Assembly: GCA_028821605.1 (NCBI GenBank)
Contig: JAPPFM010000055.1
Span: 186,001 to 250,000 of the forward strand
Source: Candidatus Poribacteria bacterium
Lineage (GTDB): Bacteria; Poribacteria; WGA-4E; WGA-3G
Direction of reading: 5' to 3'
Length of the DNA stretch: 64,000 bases
Positions 54,726 through 63,033 of this stretch are shown one piece after another; position 1 is the stretch's first letter, and each line of letters begins with the position of its first letter. The position numbers and the translations under genes were made by a program. The notes below the pieces were generated by a model. It did no database searches. It worked only from the letters and a program-made list of their open reading frames with translations, and had not been told where the DNA came from.

Positions 54726-55382
54726 ATGAAAACAGAAACGACACACCATGCACGCGGCACCATCGTTGGGATTACAGGCGGGATTGCCTGCGGAAAAACG
54801 ACCGTCTCAGATTTGCTTGCTGAAAAGGGCGCGATTCCGATCAATGCAGACGAAATCGGACACCAACTCCTCAAGGCGGACAGTCCTGTCATCGATGAAC
54901 TTACCGAGACATTTGGACAGGGTATTCTGGACGCATCTGGGGATGTCAGCAGGAAAAAACTGGGGGCAATCGTTTTCAAGGATAAAGCCGCCCGAGAACG
55001 ATTGAACAGTATCCTGCATCCGTTGATTATCGAACGTTCACGCGGGCAGGCACGCCAACTCGTCACGGAAGACCCGATGTGCGTCGTGCTACTCGACGCG
55101 CCGCTCCTTATCGAAGCCGGTGCCTATGACACCGTTGATCTGATTGTCGTCGTGACGGCATCACCGGAGGCGCAGCTGCGACGCACATTAGAACGCAGTG
55201 TCGCGCAAGGGAGACCACTCACGGAAACCGAGGTTCAGGCACGGATTGATTCACAGATGCCGGTCACGGAGAAGGTCAAGTATGCGGATGTTATTATAGA
55301 GAATGAAGGAACGCTTAAAGAGCTTCATAGACAGGTGGACGAACTTTGGGAACGACTTCAGCAGCATGGCAAGGGCAACTGA
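54726..55382 (+). CDS. coaE: dephospho-CoA kinase
   Basis: The 218-residue kinase of the last CoA step has P-loop GITGGIACGKTTVSD, the substrate region INADEIGHQLL, LNSILHPLIIERS and LLDAPLLIEAGAYD, all diagnostic. Length and pattern are normal. It diverges from the SDR gene. Confidence 0.94.
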   Translation: MKTETTHHARGTIVGITGGIACGKTTVSDLLAEKGAIPINADEIGHQLLKADSPVIDELTETFGQGILDASGDVSRKKLGAIVFKDKAARERLNSILHPLIIERSRGQARQLVTEDPMCVVLLDAPLLIEAGAYDTVDLIVVVTASPEAQLRRTLERSVAQGRPLTETEVQARIDSQMPVTEKVKYADVIIENEGTLKELHRQVDELWERLQQHGKGN

Positions 55383-55604
55383 TTCTATACAAACGTGAGT
55401 TCGCTCTAAACACTTTCATAGAAACTAAAAAAGCGGTATTATTGTAGCATAAACTATTAGTTTGGGTCTTCCGTTTTTGCCAAAACTGATAGAGGAGGCT
55501 ACGGGTGAAAACTTTTTTCAAACTCACGTTTTATGAAAGTTAATCTTCCAATAAAGATAGGATGTTTGTCTAAGCCTCACATGCCCTGCTATCTACTTTA
55601 TTGA

Positions 55605-56183
55605 TTATTCTATCAATTCTGGCAGATGAATGATCTTTTTGCTGGTGGAGACAATAAATTCTGATTGAACTTCCCACGTCCGTCCGTAGTCAACATGTTT
55701 TTTGAATTCATATATCCGACACTTGAACCGATATGTCTCGTTAGGTTGAAGTGGAACTTCTTCGCCTTCTTCATCAAGCCGATAAAGTGGCGCGCCATGT
55801 GTCGTAATGTAAAACCTCAGATCAAGATCATTGGTGTATAATTCCACATTGTTATGATGGTGAATTTTCTTTAGAACAGCCTCAAATGTGAGGAGTCTAT
55901 CCATATACATTTCAGGGTTCGCGATGATCTCTGCGAAGGATGGAGCGAGGGTCGGATCGGTTAGATCCGCTTTCGAGAAATCTATGAGGCACTGCTTTTC
56001 TAATGTAAGCGTGATGGTCTTCTCATCAACCTGTGGATCAGAAGAAAGACACCCAGAAAGCGTGTCTATATCACTGCGCTCTCTCACGATGTCTACAAAA
56101 GTGGTCGGCTTAACATCTGTTCCACACCCCACAACTATAAGCATCAATAAACATAGCAAGCAAACATTTTTATACACAATCAT
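55605..56183 (-). CDS. lipoprotein of unknown function (copy 1)
   Basis: A 192-residue lipoprotein: LCLLMLIVVGCGTDVKP with the lipobox cysteine at about residue 20. The body (PSFAEIIANPEMYMDRLLTF; DLDLRFYITTHGAPLYRLDE; FKCRIYEFKKHVDYGRTWEV) is strand-rich and matches the paralogue next door. The AGGAG site fits the GTG at codon 3 better than the ATG at 56183. Function unknown; possibly membrane associated in the periplasm or outer membrane. Confidence 0.75.
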   Translation of the reverse strand: MIVYKNVCLLCLLMLIVVGCGTDVKPTTFVDIVRERSDIDTLSGCLSSDPQVDEKTITLTLEKQCLIDFSKADLTDPTLAPSFAEIIANPEMYMDRLLTFEAVLKKIHHHNNVELYTNDLDLRFYITTHGAPLYRLDEEGEEVPLQPNETYRFKCRIYEFKKHVDYGRTWEVQSEFIVSTSKKIIHLPELIE

Positions 56184-56322
56184 TTCTCCTTATTTATCCT
56201 TTCTATCAAACAATGGCAAATTCGTTTCGTGTTTTATCACTCATCTATGCCTTTCCTTGGTGAACGTAACAAAATTATGAAAATGTTATATTCGCCTTTA
56301 CCAGAAAAGTCCGCTTCAATGA

Positions 56323-56901
56323 TTATTCAACCAGTTCTGGCAGATGGATAATCTTCTTGCTCGTAGAGACAATGAATTCCGCATTAACTTGCCACGTACG
56401 CCCCCTATCCGCGTGCTTGTAAAGTTGATATATCCGACACTTGAATCGGTATTTCTCGTTAGGTTCGATGGGGACTTCCTCGCCTTCTTCATCTAATCTA
56501 TAGAGCGGTGCGCCGTGTGTATGGATGAAAAACCGGAGATCAAAATCGTTGGTATACAATTCTACGTTATGTGGAGTGCTAACCTTTTTTGCAACTGCCT
56601 CAAATGTGAGGAGTTTATCCATATACATTTCAGGGTTTGCGACGATCTCTGCGAAGGATGGAGCGAGAGTCGGATCGGTTAAATCCACTTTCGAGAAGTC
56701 TACGAGACACTGTTTGTCAAGTGTGATCTTGACGATCTTATCGTCAATCGCGGGCTCTTCGGAGAGACAGGCAGAAAGTTCGTCTACATCGTTGGGGTCT
56801 CTCAGTATATCTATGAAAGCAGTCGGCTTGACATCCGTTCCGCACCCAACAACTGCACTGAAAACAAATATAATGGGTAATACCCAAAACTGATTTTTCA
56901 T
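56323..56901 (-). CDS. lipoprotein of unknown function (copy 2)
   Basis: A 192-residue paralogue of copy 1: IIFVFSAVVGCGTDVKPTAF with lipobox, then nearly the same PSFAEIVANPEMYMDKLLTF and LYRLDEEGEEVPIEPNE segments. Most differences lie in the charged parts after the signal. The two genes lie 139 bases apart and are clearly a tandem duplication. AAGGAG with 8-base spacing supports the start. Confidence 0.8.
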   Translation of the reverse strand: MKNQFWVLPIIFVFSAVVGCGTDVKPTAFIDILRDPNDVDELSACLSEEPAIDDKIVKITLDKQCLVDFSKVDLTDPTLAPSFAEIVANPEMYMDKLLTFEAVAKKVSTPHNVELYTNDFDLRFFIHTHGAPLYRLDEEGEEVPIEPNEKYRFKCRIYQLYKHADRGRTWQVNAEFIVSTSKKIIHLPELVE

Positions 56902-56918
56902 TTGTAAACTCCTTTTTT

Positions 56919-57215
56919 AACGTGAGTTTGAAAATAAAAATTAAAGCGTCCCGTAGGTTGGGTTGAACGGAGACTACTAAAAATCGTACACAACACGGAA
57001 TTTTCAAGAGGACAGAGAAACCTGAAATCACCAAAAACCGAGTGAAACCCAACGCATTATGATACCGATACCGTTTGGGATGTTGGGTTTCGCTACTTAT
57101 CTACCCGAAGGGTTCATTGAAGAACGGAACGCTGTGTATAGTGAAAATGTGCTTATGGTTTTATCGCTCAACCCAACCTACGTCCATATTTGTATTTTAT
57201 TTTTCAACCCACGTT
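56919..57215. repeat. about 300-bp nested-palindrome element (MITE-like)
   Basis: The ends are imperfect inverted repeats (AACGTGAGTTTGAAAATAAA and TTTATTTTTCAACCCACGTT). Inside is a second pair (CGTAGGTTGGGTTGA near 56951, TCAACCCAACCTACG near 57168) and a third (GAAACCCAAC and GTTGGGTTTC). This nested layout without a gene is typical of a miniature inverted-repeat element. The remainder to 57384 holds no gene. Confidence 0.65.
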
Positions 57216-57384
57216 AATTATATCCTAATATAAGAAGGAAAAGCAAGCCGTAAGCAAAAAACTGCATTTGCGTTATACAAATGTCGCCCCTACGGGACTA
57301 AAGAGAGCTTTTGGCGGCCGCGCGTTTTAGGTCTAAGTCCGGTGCGGTTGGGAAACCTCACCTACCCTTTTATTTTTCAACGCA

Positions 57385-58458
57385 CTAATCCCACATCAGA
57401 TTGATAGCACTTGCCTTAATGACACAGTAAACCGCTAACCCCTCCGTCAATTGCAACTGTTCCCGCGCTTCGTGCGTGATTTTCACGGCAAGGTGATGCC
57501 GTTCAACGAGAATAGATACCCATGTTCTTTCGTTCTTGACATCAAGATTCCGAATCTTTCCCGGTAATACGTTACGGGCACTAATCGAGAGATTCGGCTC
57601 AAGCGAGATAATAATATCCTCAGCACGGATAGCAACCGGAACGACTTCGCCGACCTCAATATCAATATAAGGTATCATCAGAGATTGACTTCCGATTTCC
57701 AACGAAGTCAAACCGCGAGGCTTGTCTGAAGCCGTCACAGGAAGGAACAGAATATTTTCGACACCCGTCAATTGTGCGATGGGCATTGCGGAAGGCGCAG
57801 TTAACAATCGGTGCGGTTCGCCTCTCGCCATAATTTCACCATCAGCGAGCAGGAAGGCTTCGTCAGCGAGTGCCATTGCCTCGGAAAAGACATGGGTAAC
57901 ATAAAGGATAGGGATCGCAAAGGTTTCTTTAACGTGGTGCAGATACGGTATAATCCGATTTTTCAGTGCGCTATCAAGCGAAGCAAGGGGTTCATCCATC
58001 AGAAGCATCCGTGGCTCCATAGCGAGTGCTCGCGCGATCGCAACGCGTTGACGTTGACCGCCAGAGAGTTCATTCGGATACCGCTGGAGAAGTTCGGTAA
58101 TTTCAAGTACTTCTATCGCAGCCGATGATTCTCGCGAATTCGGTTGCCCATATCGGATGTTCTGCGCAACCGTGAGATGTGGAAAAAGGTACCCCTCCTG
58201 AAAAACATAGCCGAACCGCCGCTTTTCAGGTGGCAGATTAATTTTAGAGGCAGACGCGTAAAGGATCTCGTCTCCAAAAGCGATCTCACCCTCATCCGGT
58301 GTCAACGTGCCGCTAACGCAATTGAGAAGCGTGCTTTTACCACTTCCAGATACACCCAAAAACGCCGAAACCTTCGTTTCCAGCGTGCAATTGACATCTA
58401 ACGTGAAACTACCGAGGCTTTTGCGAAAATCGAGTCTGATTTCGGTGCTATCTGCCAC
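57385..58458 (-). CDS. modC: molybdate ABC transporter ATP-binding protein
   Basis: The 357-residue ATPase has Walker A GVSGSGKST, signature LSGGQRQRVAIARAL, Walker B LLMDEPLASLD and a switch His (LYVTHVF), then a TOBE-type C-terminal domain (SARNVLPGKIRNLDV) that binds oxyanion. It drives molybdate uptake with modB and modA on the same strand. Between modC and modB lies a small membrane gene and a repeat. Confidence 0.9.
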   Translation of the reverse strand: MADSTEIRLDFRKSLGSFTLDVNCTLETKVSAFLGVSGSGKSTLLNCVSGTLTPDEGEIAFGDEILYASASKINLPPEKRRFGYVFQEGYLFPHLTVAQNIRYGQPNSRESSAAIEVLEITELLQRYPNELSGGQRQRVAIARALAMEPRMLLMDEPLASLDSALKNRIIPYLHHVKETFAIPILYVTHVFSEAMALADEAFLLADGEIMARGEPHRLLTAPSAMPIAQLTGVENILFLPVTASDKPRGLTSLEIGSQSLMIPYIDIEVGEVVPVAIRAEDIIISLEPNLSISARNVLPGKIRNLDVKNERTWVSILVERHHLAVKITHEAREQLQLTEGLAVYCVIKASAINLMWD

Positions 58459-58469
58459 AGTGAACCCTC

Positions 58470-58763
58470 TTACTCAAATCCGCCATCAAATCCGCCACCG
58501 TCGAATCCACCACCGTCATCCACGCTGTCAAATCCATCAGAACCCGCATCTTTAGGTGGATCGTCATCATCATATACCTCACTGAGTATCAAGCCAGTCA
58601 AAAGCAGATCCTCATAGCCTCCATCAGCATGATCAACAGTATCCGTATTGTCAGTTTGATCTTTTTTGTTTTTATCTGCGTTTTTTTGTGAACGTCGGTA
58701 TAGATACCAGACGAGCACACCACAAGCGATTAAGCCTAAAAATATCCACATTTCCAAACCCAT
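58470..58763 (-). CDS. small membrane protein with glycine/aspartate-rich tail
   Basis: A 97-residue protein: one helix (MWIFLGLIACGVLVWYLYRR), a charged linker and a repetitive end (GGGFDGGGFDGGFE). Such tails resemble those of small TPM/YgcG-like proteins, but no domain is recognised. It lies between modC and modB and has no known molybdate role. Confidence 0.6.
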   Translation of the reverse strand: MGLEMWIFLGLIACGVLVWYLYRRSQKNADKNKKDQTDNTDTVDHADGGYEDLLLTGLILSEVYDDDDPPKDAGSDGFDSVDDGGGFDGGGFDGGFE

Positions 58764-58816
58764 TGTTTTTCTCCTTTTTTCCGAATCGAGGTCAATAAAA
58801 CGTTATATATTTAGGG

Positions 58817-58921
58817 CTTACGCAAAATCCCTTCCTTTCCTGCAGCATCGGAAGCTTGGAAGGGTGGAAGCGTGGATGGTGGGTTCCATCCTTCCATCCG
58901 AATATTCGCTCTCTGCGTAAG
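58817..58921. repeat. 105-bp segment with CTTACGCA/TGCGTAAG ends
   Basis: The terminal 8-bp inverted repeats enclose G-rich GGATGG/CCATCC hairpin sequence. It sits in the 169-bp gap before modB and looks like a small mobile palindrome. Confidence 0.5.
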
Positions 58922-58932
58922 TTCTATTATGT

Positions 58933-59598
58933 TTAACGGAGCGTGAAGCGTTCTGTTAACCAGAGTGCTATGAAGGCAACAACGGTTGAAATAAACACCA
59001 ATCGATAGACGGAAGCATCTTCTCCGAGATGTACAGCACTGAAAATCGCTAACGCCATCGTTTGGGTTTTGCCCGGAATGTTTCCTGCCACCATGATAGT
59101 GGCACCAAACTCACCAAGACTTTTGGAAAAACCGAGGATCGTTCCCCCAACAATTCCGCGATACGCAAGCGGGAACGTTATCGTCCAAAATACCTTCAGT
59201 GGTGATGCCCCAAGCGTCCGTGCTGCGTTTTCAAGCTCCAGCGGGACAGATTCCATCCCCGTCACGATACCACGCACTAACAACGGAAATGAGATAATTG
59301 AGACCGCAATGATAACAGCCACCTGCGAAAAAACGATCTCTATACCGAAAACTTGATAGATAAATCCACCGATGAATCCGTGCCTGCCGAATAGAATAAG
59401 CAGTACATATCCGCTGACGATCGGTGGGAGTACCAACGGACACATCACAAGTGTATTCAGGAACGCCTTACCCGGGAACGTCCGTTTCGCAAGTAGCCAA
59501 CCCACCAATAGCCCGGGTGGAAACATTATAACAAGACTGAACAGCGCAACTTTAATAGATAAAGAGAGGGCGGCAATTTCGGCGGGGGTTATCCTCAT
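58933..59598 (-). CDS. modB: molybdate ABC transporter permease
   Basis: The 221-residue permease has the helical pattern of ModB (SIKVALFSLVIMFPPGLLVG; LVMCPLVLPPIVSGYVLLIL) and the ENAARTLGASPLKVFWTITF coupling loop. It overlaps the modA stop by ATGA, so the two are co-translated. Forms the channel for molybdate import. Confidence 0.92.
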   Translation of the reverse strand: MRITPAEIAALSLSIKVALFSLVIMFPPGLLVGWLLAKRTFPGKAFLNTLVMCPLVLPPIVSGYVLLILFGRHGFIGGFIYQVFGIEIVFSQVAVIIAVSIISFPLLVRGIVTGMESVPLELENAARTLGASPLKVFWTITFPLAYRGIVGGTILGFSKSLGEFGATIMVAGNIPGKTQTMALAIFSAVHLGEDASVYRLVFISTVVAFIALWLTERFTLR

Positions 59599-60392
59599 TT
59601 TCGTACCAGAAAGGCAAAGCCGTGCTTTTCAAAAATTTCACCGCTCTTCATAGAATGTAGATACGTAATAAATTTACGCGCCAATTGCTTTCGGGGGCTA
59701 CTCTGCATAACAACAGCCGGGTAGACGATCGGTGTATACGCGTCAGGCGGTAACTGATAAAGCACCTTTATATTCTCAGTCAGTGTCGTATCCGTTTTAT
59801 ATACAATGGCAATATCCACATTTCCAGCAGTGACATAAGCGAGCGTTGCACGCACATCCATACCGAAAATCAACTTTGGGTGTAGGGTCTCCCACAATCC
59901 AAAGTGAGTCAAGGCTTCTTTCGCGTAAGTGCCAGCAGGTACTATATTTGGATGCCCGATAGCAATTCTCGAAATCTCAGGCACGGCAAGGTCATCAGGC
60001 GTTTCCACAGAAATTTCCGCGGTTTTATCAGCAACAAGCACTAACCGATTGGCTAATAAATCGTGGCGACTTTCGGCTTCAAGCAGCCCACTCGTTTCCA
60101 AGGCAACGACTTGGCGCGGACTCGCTGAGATGAAGACATCCGCTGATGCGCCCTTTTCGAGTTGGCGTTGCAACGTCGTAGAGGCTTCAAAATTGTAATA
60201 GACTTTAACCCCACTTTCCGCTGTAAACGCTGTCCCAATTTCACTAAGCGCATCCGTCAAACTGATGGCGGCGAATACGCTTAATTCAATCGGTTTCTGC
60301 TTATCTGTCATACACCCCGAAAGCACGGTGGACACAAACACGAAGCCAATTGCAGTGAGAAATTTAACACTTCGCTGCACTGTTTTCTTCAT
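59595..60392 (-). CDS. modA: molybdate-binding lipoprotein
   Basis: The periplasmic receptor (265 residues) has a lipobox (VFVSTVLSGC), then the ModA pattern SVFAAISLTDALSEIGTAF, YNFEASTTLQRQLEKGASAD, VFISASPRQV and NIVPAGTYAKEALTHFG. It binds molybdate or tungstate for ModBC. The ATG at 60392 is chosen; a GTG six codons earlier is possible. Upstream is a sigma70-like promoter. Confidence 0.92.
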   Translation of the reverse strand: MKKTVQRSVKFLTAIGFVFVSTVLSGCMTDKQKPIELSVFAAISLTDALSEIGTAFTAESGVKVYYNFEASTTLQRQLEKGASADVFISASPRQVVALETSGLLEAESRHDLLANRLVLVADKTAEISVETPDDLAVPEISRIAIGHPNIVPAGTYAKEALTHFGLWETLHPKLIFGMDVRATLAYVTAGNVDIAIVYKTDTTLTENIKVLYQLPPDAYTPIVYPAVVMQSSPRKQLARKFITYLHSMKSGEIFEKHGFAFLVRK

Positions 60393-60425
60393 ACACACCC
60401 GTTGATTCACAAAAAACTCTTGACA

Positions 60426-60454
60426 AGGATAACAGATTTGCTAAACTAAGTCAA
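60426..60454 (-). promoter_or_regulatory. modA promoter
   Basis: On the minus strand TTGACT (60454-60449), 17-base spacer, TATCCT (60431-60426), about 35 bases before the modA start. No ModE-box is recognised. Confidence 0.55.
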
Positions 60455-60524
60455 GTCTGTGCATGAAAATAGGATAGAAGTACTCGGCTTCAAAGTCGTA
60501 GGTCGGCGCAAATAGTAACTTTTC

Positions 60525-60566
60525 TTGCAATCCGTTATAAACCTATGATATTCTATTTATAGAATA
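60525..60566 (+). promoter_or_regulatory. promoter with operator-like palindrome
   Basis: TTGCAA (60525-60530), 18-base spacer, TATTCT (60549-60554); the -10 lies inside the perfect palindrome TATTCTA-TTTA-TAGAATA (60549-60566), where a repressor could bind. Confidence 0.4.
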
Positions 60567-60586
60567 ATAGATGATAGGGGAAAACA

Positions 60587-61393
60587 ATGAAATTAGGTTT
60601 ATGCACCATCGCCTTTCAGGAAAAACCTTTGGAAGAGGTTATTGATATAGCGGCGGATCACGGCTTTGATGGTATCGAACTGTGGGGAAAGCCACCGCAT
60701 CTACCAGAGGACTACGATGAAAGCTATGTCAGAAACGTTAAGGACATGGCACACCGGAAGGGATTAGCGATTTCAGCGTTCGGTTCCTATGTAGACCCGT
60801 TGATGCCTCTCCACCAGAAGCACTTTGAGGAAGCCTTTAAAATCGCACATGAATTAGGTACCGACCTCGTCCGGATCTGGTCAGGCGGCGGTCCCTCCAG
60901 ATCAATTGCGCCATCGGATAAACGCTTGATTCAGTTTCGATTGGTGAGCATCGCACAGTGGGCAAATTTTCGCAGTATCCGACTTGGCTTGGAAATGCAC
61001 AACAACCAATTCACCGACAGTGTAGACAGCATCTTGGAGACGATTGAAGGCGTTAGATTGCCCGCGCTGAAAACCTATTATCAACCCCTCGCGCGCTCGG
61101 ATGCCGATGAGCCACACACCGCCGCTGAAAAACTCGCCGAACATATCGCAAACGTCCATGCGCAAAATTTCGACGAGAGTGGTAAAGGATGTCCTATTGC
61201 GGACGGCGTGGTGGATTACGCCCGAATCGTTGAGATACTCACTGCCGCGGGATATGACGGATACTTAGAGGTAGAATTCGTTCATGGCGACAACAAATTG
61301 GAGGCACTCCAACGCGACCGAGACTACTTAGCGAGTCTGATTAACACAACAAACGGGGACGCTTTGAAAGATTTGGACATGGACCCGGTGTAA
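60587..61393 (+). CDS. sugar phosphate isomerase/epimerase family protein (TIM barrel)
   Basis: The 268-residue protein has the AP_endonuc_2 pattern: LGLCTIAFQEKPLEEVIDIA, HGFDGIELWGKPPH, RIWSGGGPSR, LGLEMHNNQF and GYDGYLEVEFVHGDN (metal-binding Glu and His positions). Such proteins isomerise or epimerise sugars or polyols. The ATG has an AGGGGAAAA site. It starts a plus-strand group ending in the DUF1015 gene. Confidence 0.87.
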   Translation: MKLGLCTIAFQEKPLEEVIDIAADHGFDGIELWGKPPHLPEDYDESYVRNVKDMAHRKGLAISAFGSYVDPLMPLHQKHFEEAFKIAHELGTDLVRIWSGGGPSRSIAPSDKRLIQFRLVSIAQWANFRSIRLGLEMHNNQFTDSVDSILETIEGVRLPALKTYYQPLARSDADEPHTAAEKLAEHIANVHAQNFDESGKGCPIADGVVDYARIVEILTAAGYDGYLEVEFVHGDNKLEALQRDRDYLASLINTTNGDALKDLDMDPV

Positions 61394-61451
61394 AATTAAG
61401 AATCGTCTTGCAAGCAAAAGGCACCAGATACTAAAGCCTCAAGGGGTCTCT

Positions 61452-62075
61452 ATGCGGTTAGAGGTAGGCATCATCGCACTGGTAGAAGAGGTCTTTGGAA
61501 TAGCAGCGGAACGCCGTGCTGAGTTTGATTGGCTCCGCAATAAACCACGACATGAAGACTTTGGTGAATATTACGACGCTGTGATGGCACTCTACATAGA
61601 ATTAGAAGGCGTATGGGAAAATACAACAGCAAAAACCGACGGTTATCTGACACCTGATGCCTATTTTCCAGAACCGTACCACTTTATCTTTGAATTTGAT
61701 GAACTTCAACACTTTACGCAATATCGGGAGCAGACCTTTCGATTTTATTCAGAGAACATTCGGCTGGGTTATGAACCACAGAAATATCGCCAGTTCTGCC
61801 AACAGCATCACACGGCAGCACTCGCAAAAGGTCCGGATCGGTTTCGACGGCGGACAGCAGATTTCCCGTACACAAATGGTCGCGCAGCGCAGCGCGCTTT
61901 CTTTGATACATTTCGGGACTGGTTGCCACCCCTGCACGGTCTTAACCCAACCGTGCGATTAGCCGAATTTGAAGTGAAACCCATTCTCAACGGACAATTA
62001 ACAGGCGATGCAGCGAAAACTTATATGGAACGCTTACTTTACGAACGTCTCACAAAAAACAGTATAAAAAGGTAG
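61452..62075 (+). CDS. hypothetical protein, possibly nuclease-like
   Basis: A 207-residue protein that I do not recognise. The motif PYHFIFEFDELQHFTQYREQ (acidic positions F-E-F-D-E followed by His) recalls metal-dependent nuclease active sites, but there is no clear PD-(D/E)XK match. The C-terminus is strongly basic (RLTKNSIKR). It lies 15 bases before the cysteine-synthase gene and may share its transcript. Confidence 0.5.
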   Translation: MRLEVGIIALVEEVFGIAAERRAEFDWLRNKPRHEDFGEYYDAVMALYIELEGVWENTTAKTDGYLTPDAYFPEPYHFIFEFDELQHFTQYREQTFRFYSENIRLGYEPQKYRQFCQQHHTAALAKGPDRFRRRTADFPYTNGRAAQRAFFDTFRDWLPPLHGLNPTVRLAEFEVKPILNGQLTGDAAKTYMERLLYERLTKNSIKR

Positions 62076-62090
62076 GACAAATAACGCTAC

Positions 62091-63020
62091 ATGAGCAAGC
62101 GAAAGCCTGAAAAGGTGAATCTTTCAGAATATCCACTGCTTCAAGTCATAGGACAGACCCCGCTCGCGAAAATAGATATCTTTGCTGATGAGTTGCCGAA
62201 CGTTGACATCTATGCCAAGTTGGAAACCTATAATCCTGGAGGTTCGATTAAGGACCGACCGGTCTTAAGAATACTCACCGAGGCGATCGCGTCCGGAGAA
62301 CTCACACACGAAAAGGTTATCCTCGACTCCAGTTCCGGCAATGCTGCAATCGCCTATGCCATGATAGGCGCAGCCCTTGGCTACAAAGTTGAACTCGTGA
62401 TTCCAGACAACGCCAGCGAAGAACGAATAAAACGTATCCAATCACACGGAGCAACCATCATCCACACCGACGCTCTCCTCGGTTACGATGAGGCACTACG
62501 GGAAGTTGATCGACGCTATGAAGCACAACCTGACCGCTATTTTTTCAACTCCCAATACGACAATGAAAACAATTGGTTGGCGCACTATGAAACCACCGGG
62601 GTCGAAATCTGGAACCAAACGGGTGGAAAGGTTACACACTTCGTCGCTGGCGTAGGGACTGGTGGCACCGTTACCGGTGTCGGTAGACGACTCAAAAACT
62701 ACAATCCAGACATCCAAGTCTGTTCAATTTCACCGGAGGTGTTTCCCGGTATTGAGGGACTCAAACCGCTCGGGGACCCAGACGCTATTGTGCCAGCAAT
62801 TCTGGACGAATCGGTGATTGATTGTCGCATCCCGACGACGATTGAAAATGCTTACGAAATGTGCAGTCGCCTCGCACAACAGGGTTGGTTCGTCGGACAA
62901 TCTTCCGGCGGTTATCTCTACGGCGCATATAAAGTCGCTCAACAAATTCAGGAAGGCGTTATCGTCACAGTCTTCAATGATTTGGGCGAACGTTACTTCA
63001 GCACAAGACTTTGGGATTAA
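62091..63020 (+). CDS. cysK: cysteine synthase-like PLP enzyme
   Basis: The 309-residue fold-type II PLP enzyme has the Lys segment YNPGGSIKDRP, a phosphate-binding loop DSSSGNAAIAYAM (usual TSGNTG altered), the GVGTGGTVTGVGRRLK loop and the QSSGGYLYGAYK segment. It likely makes cysteine or cystathionine from O-acetylserine or a similar acceptor. The altered loop suggests different substrate preference. Confidence 0.87.
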   Translation: MSKRKPEKVNLSEYPLLQVIGQTPLAKIDIFADELPNVDIYAKLETYNPGGSIKDRPVLRILTEAIASGELTHEKVILDSSSGNAAIAYAMIGAALGYKVELVIPDNASEERIKRIQSHGATIIHTDALLGYDEALREVDRRYEAQPDRYFFNSQYDNENNWLAHYETTGVEIWNQTGGKVTHFVAGVGTGGTVTGVGRRLKNYNPDIQVCSISPEVFPGIEGLKPLGDPDAIVPAILDESVIDCRIPTTIENAYEMCSRLAQQGWFVGQSSGGYLYGAYKVAQQIQEGVIVTVFNDLGERYFSTRLWD

Positions 63021-63033
63021 CCCACGGAGTTCT

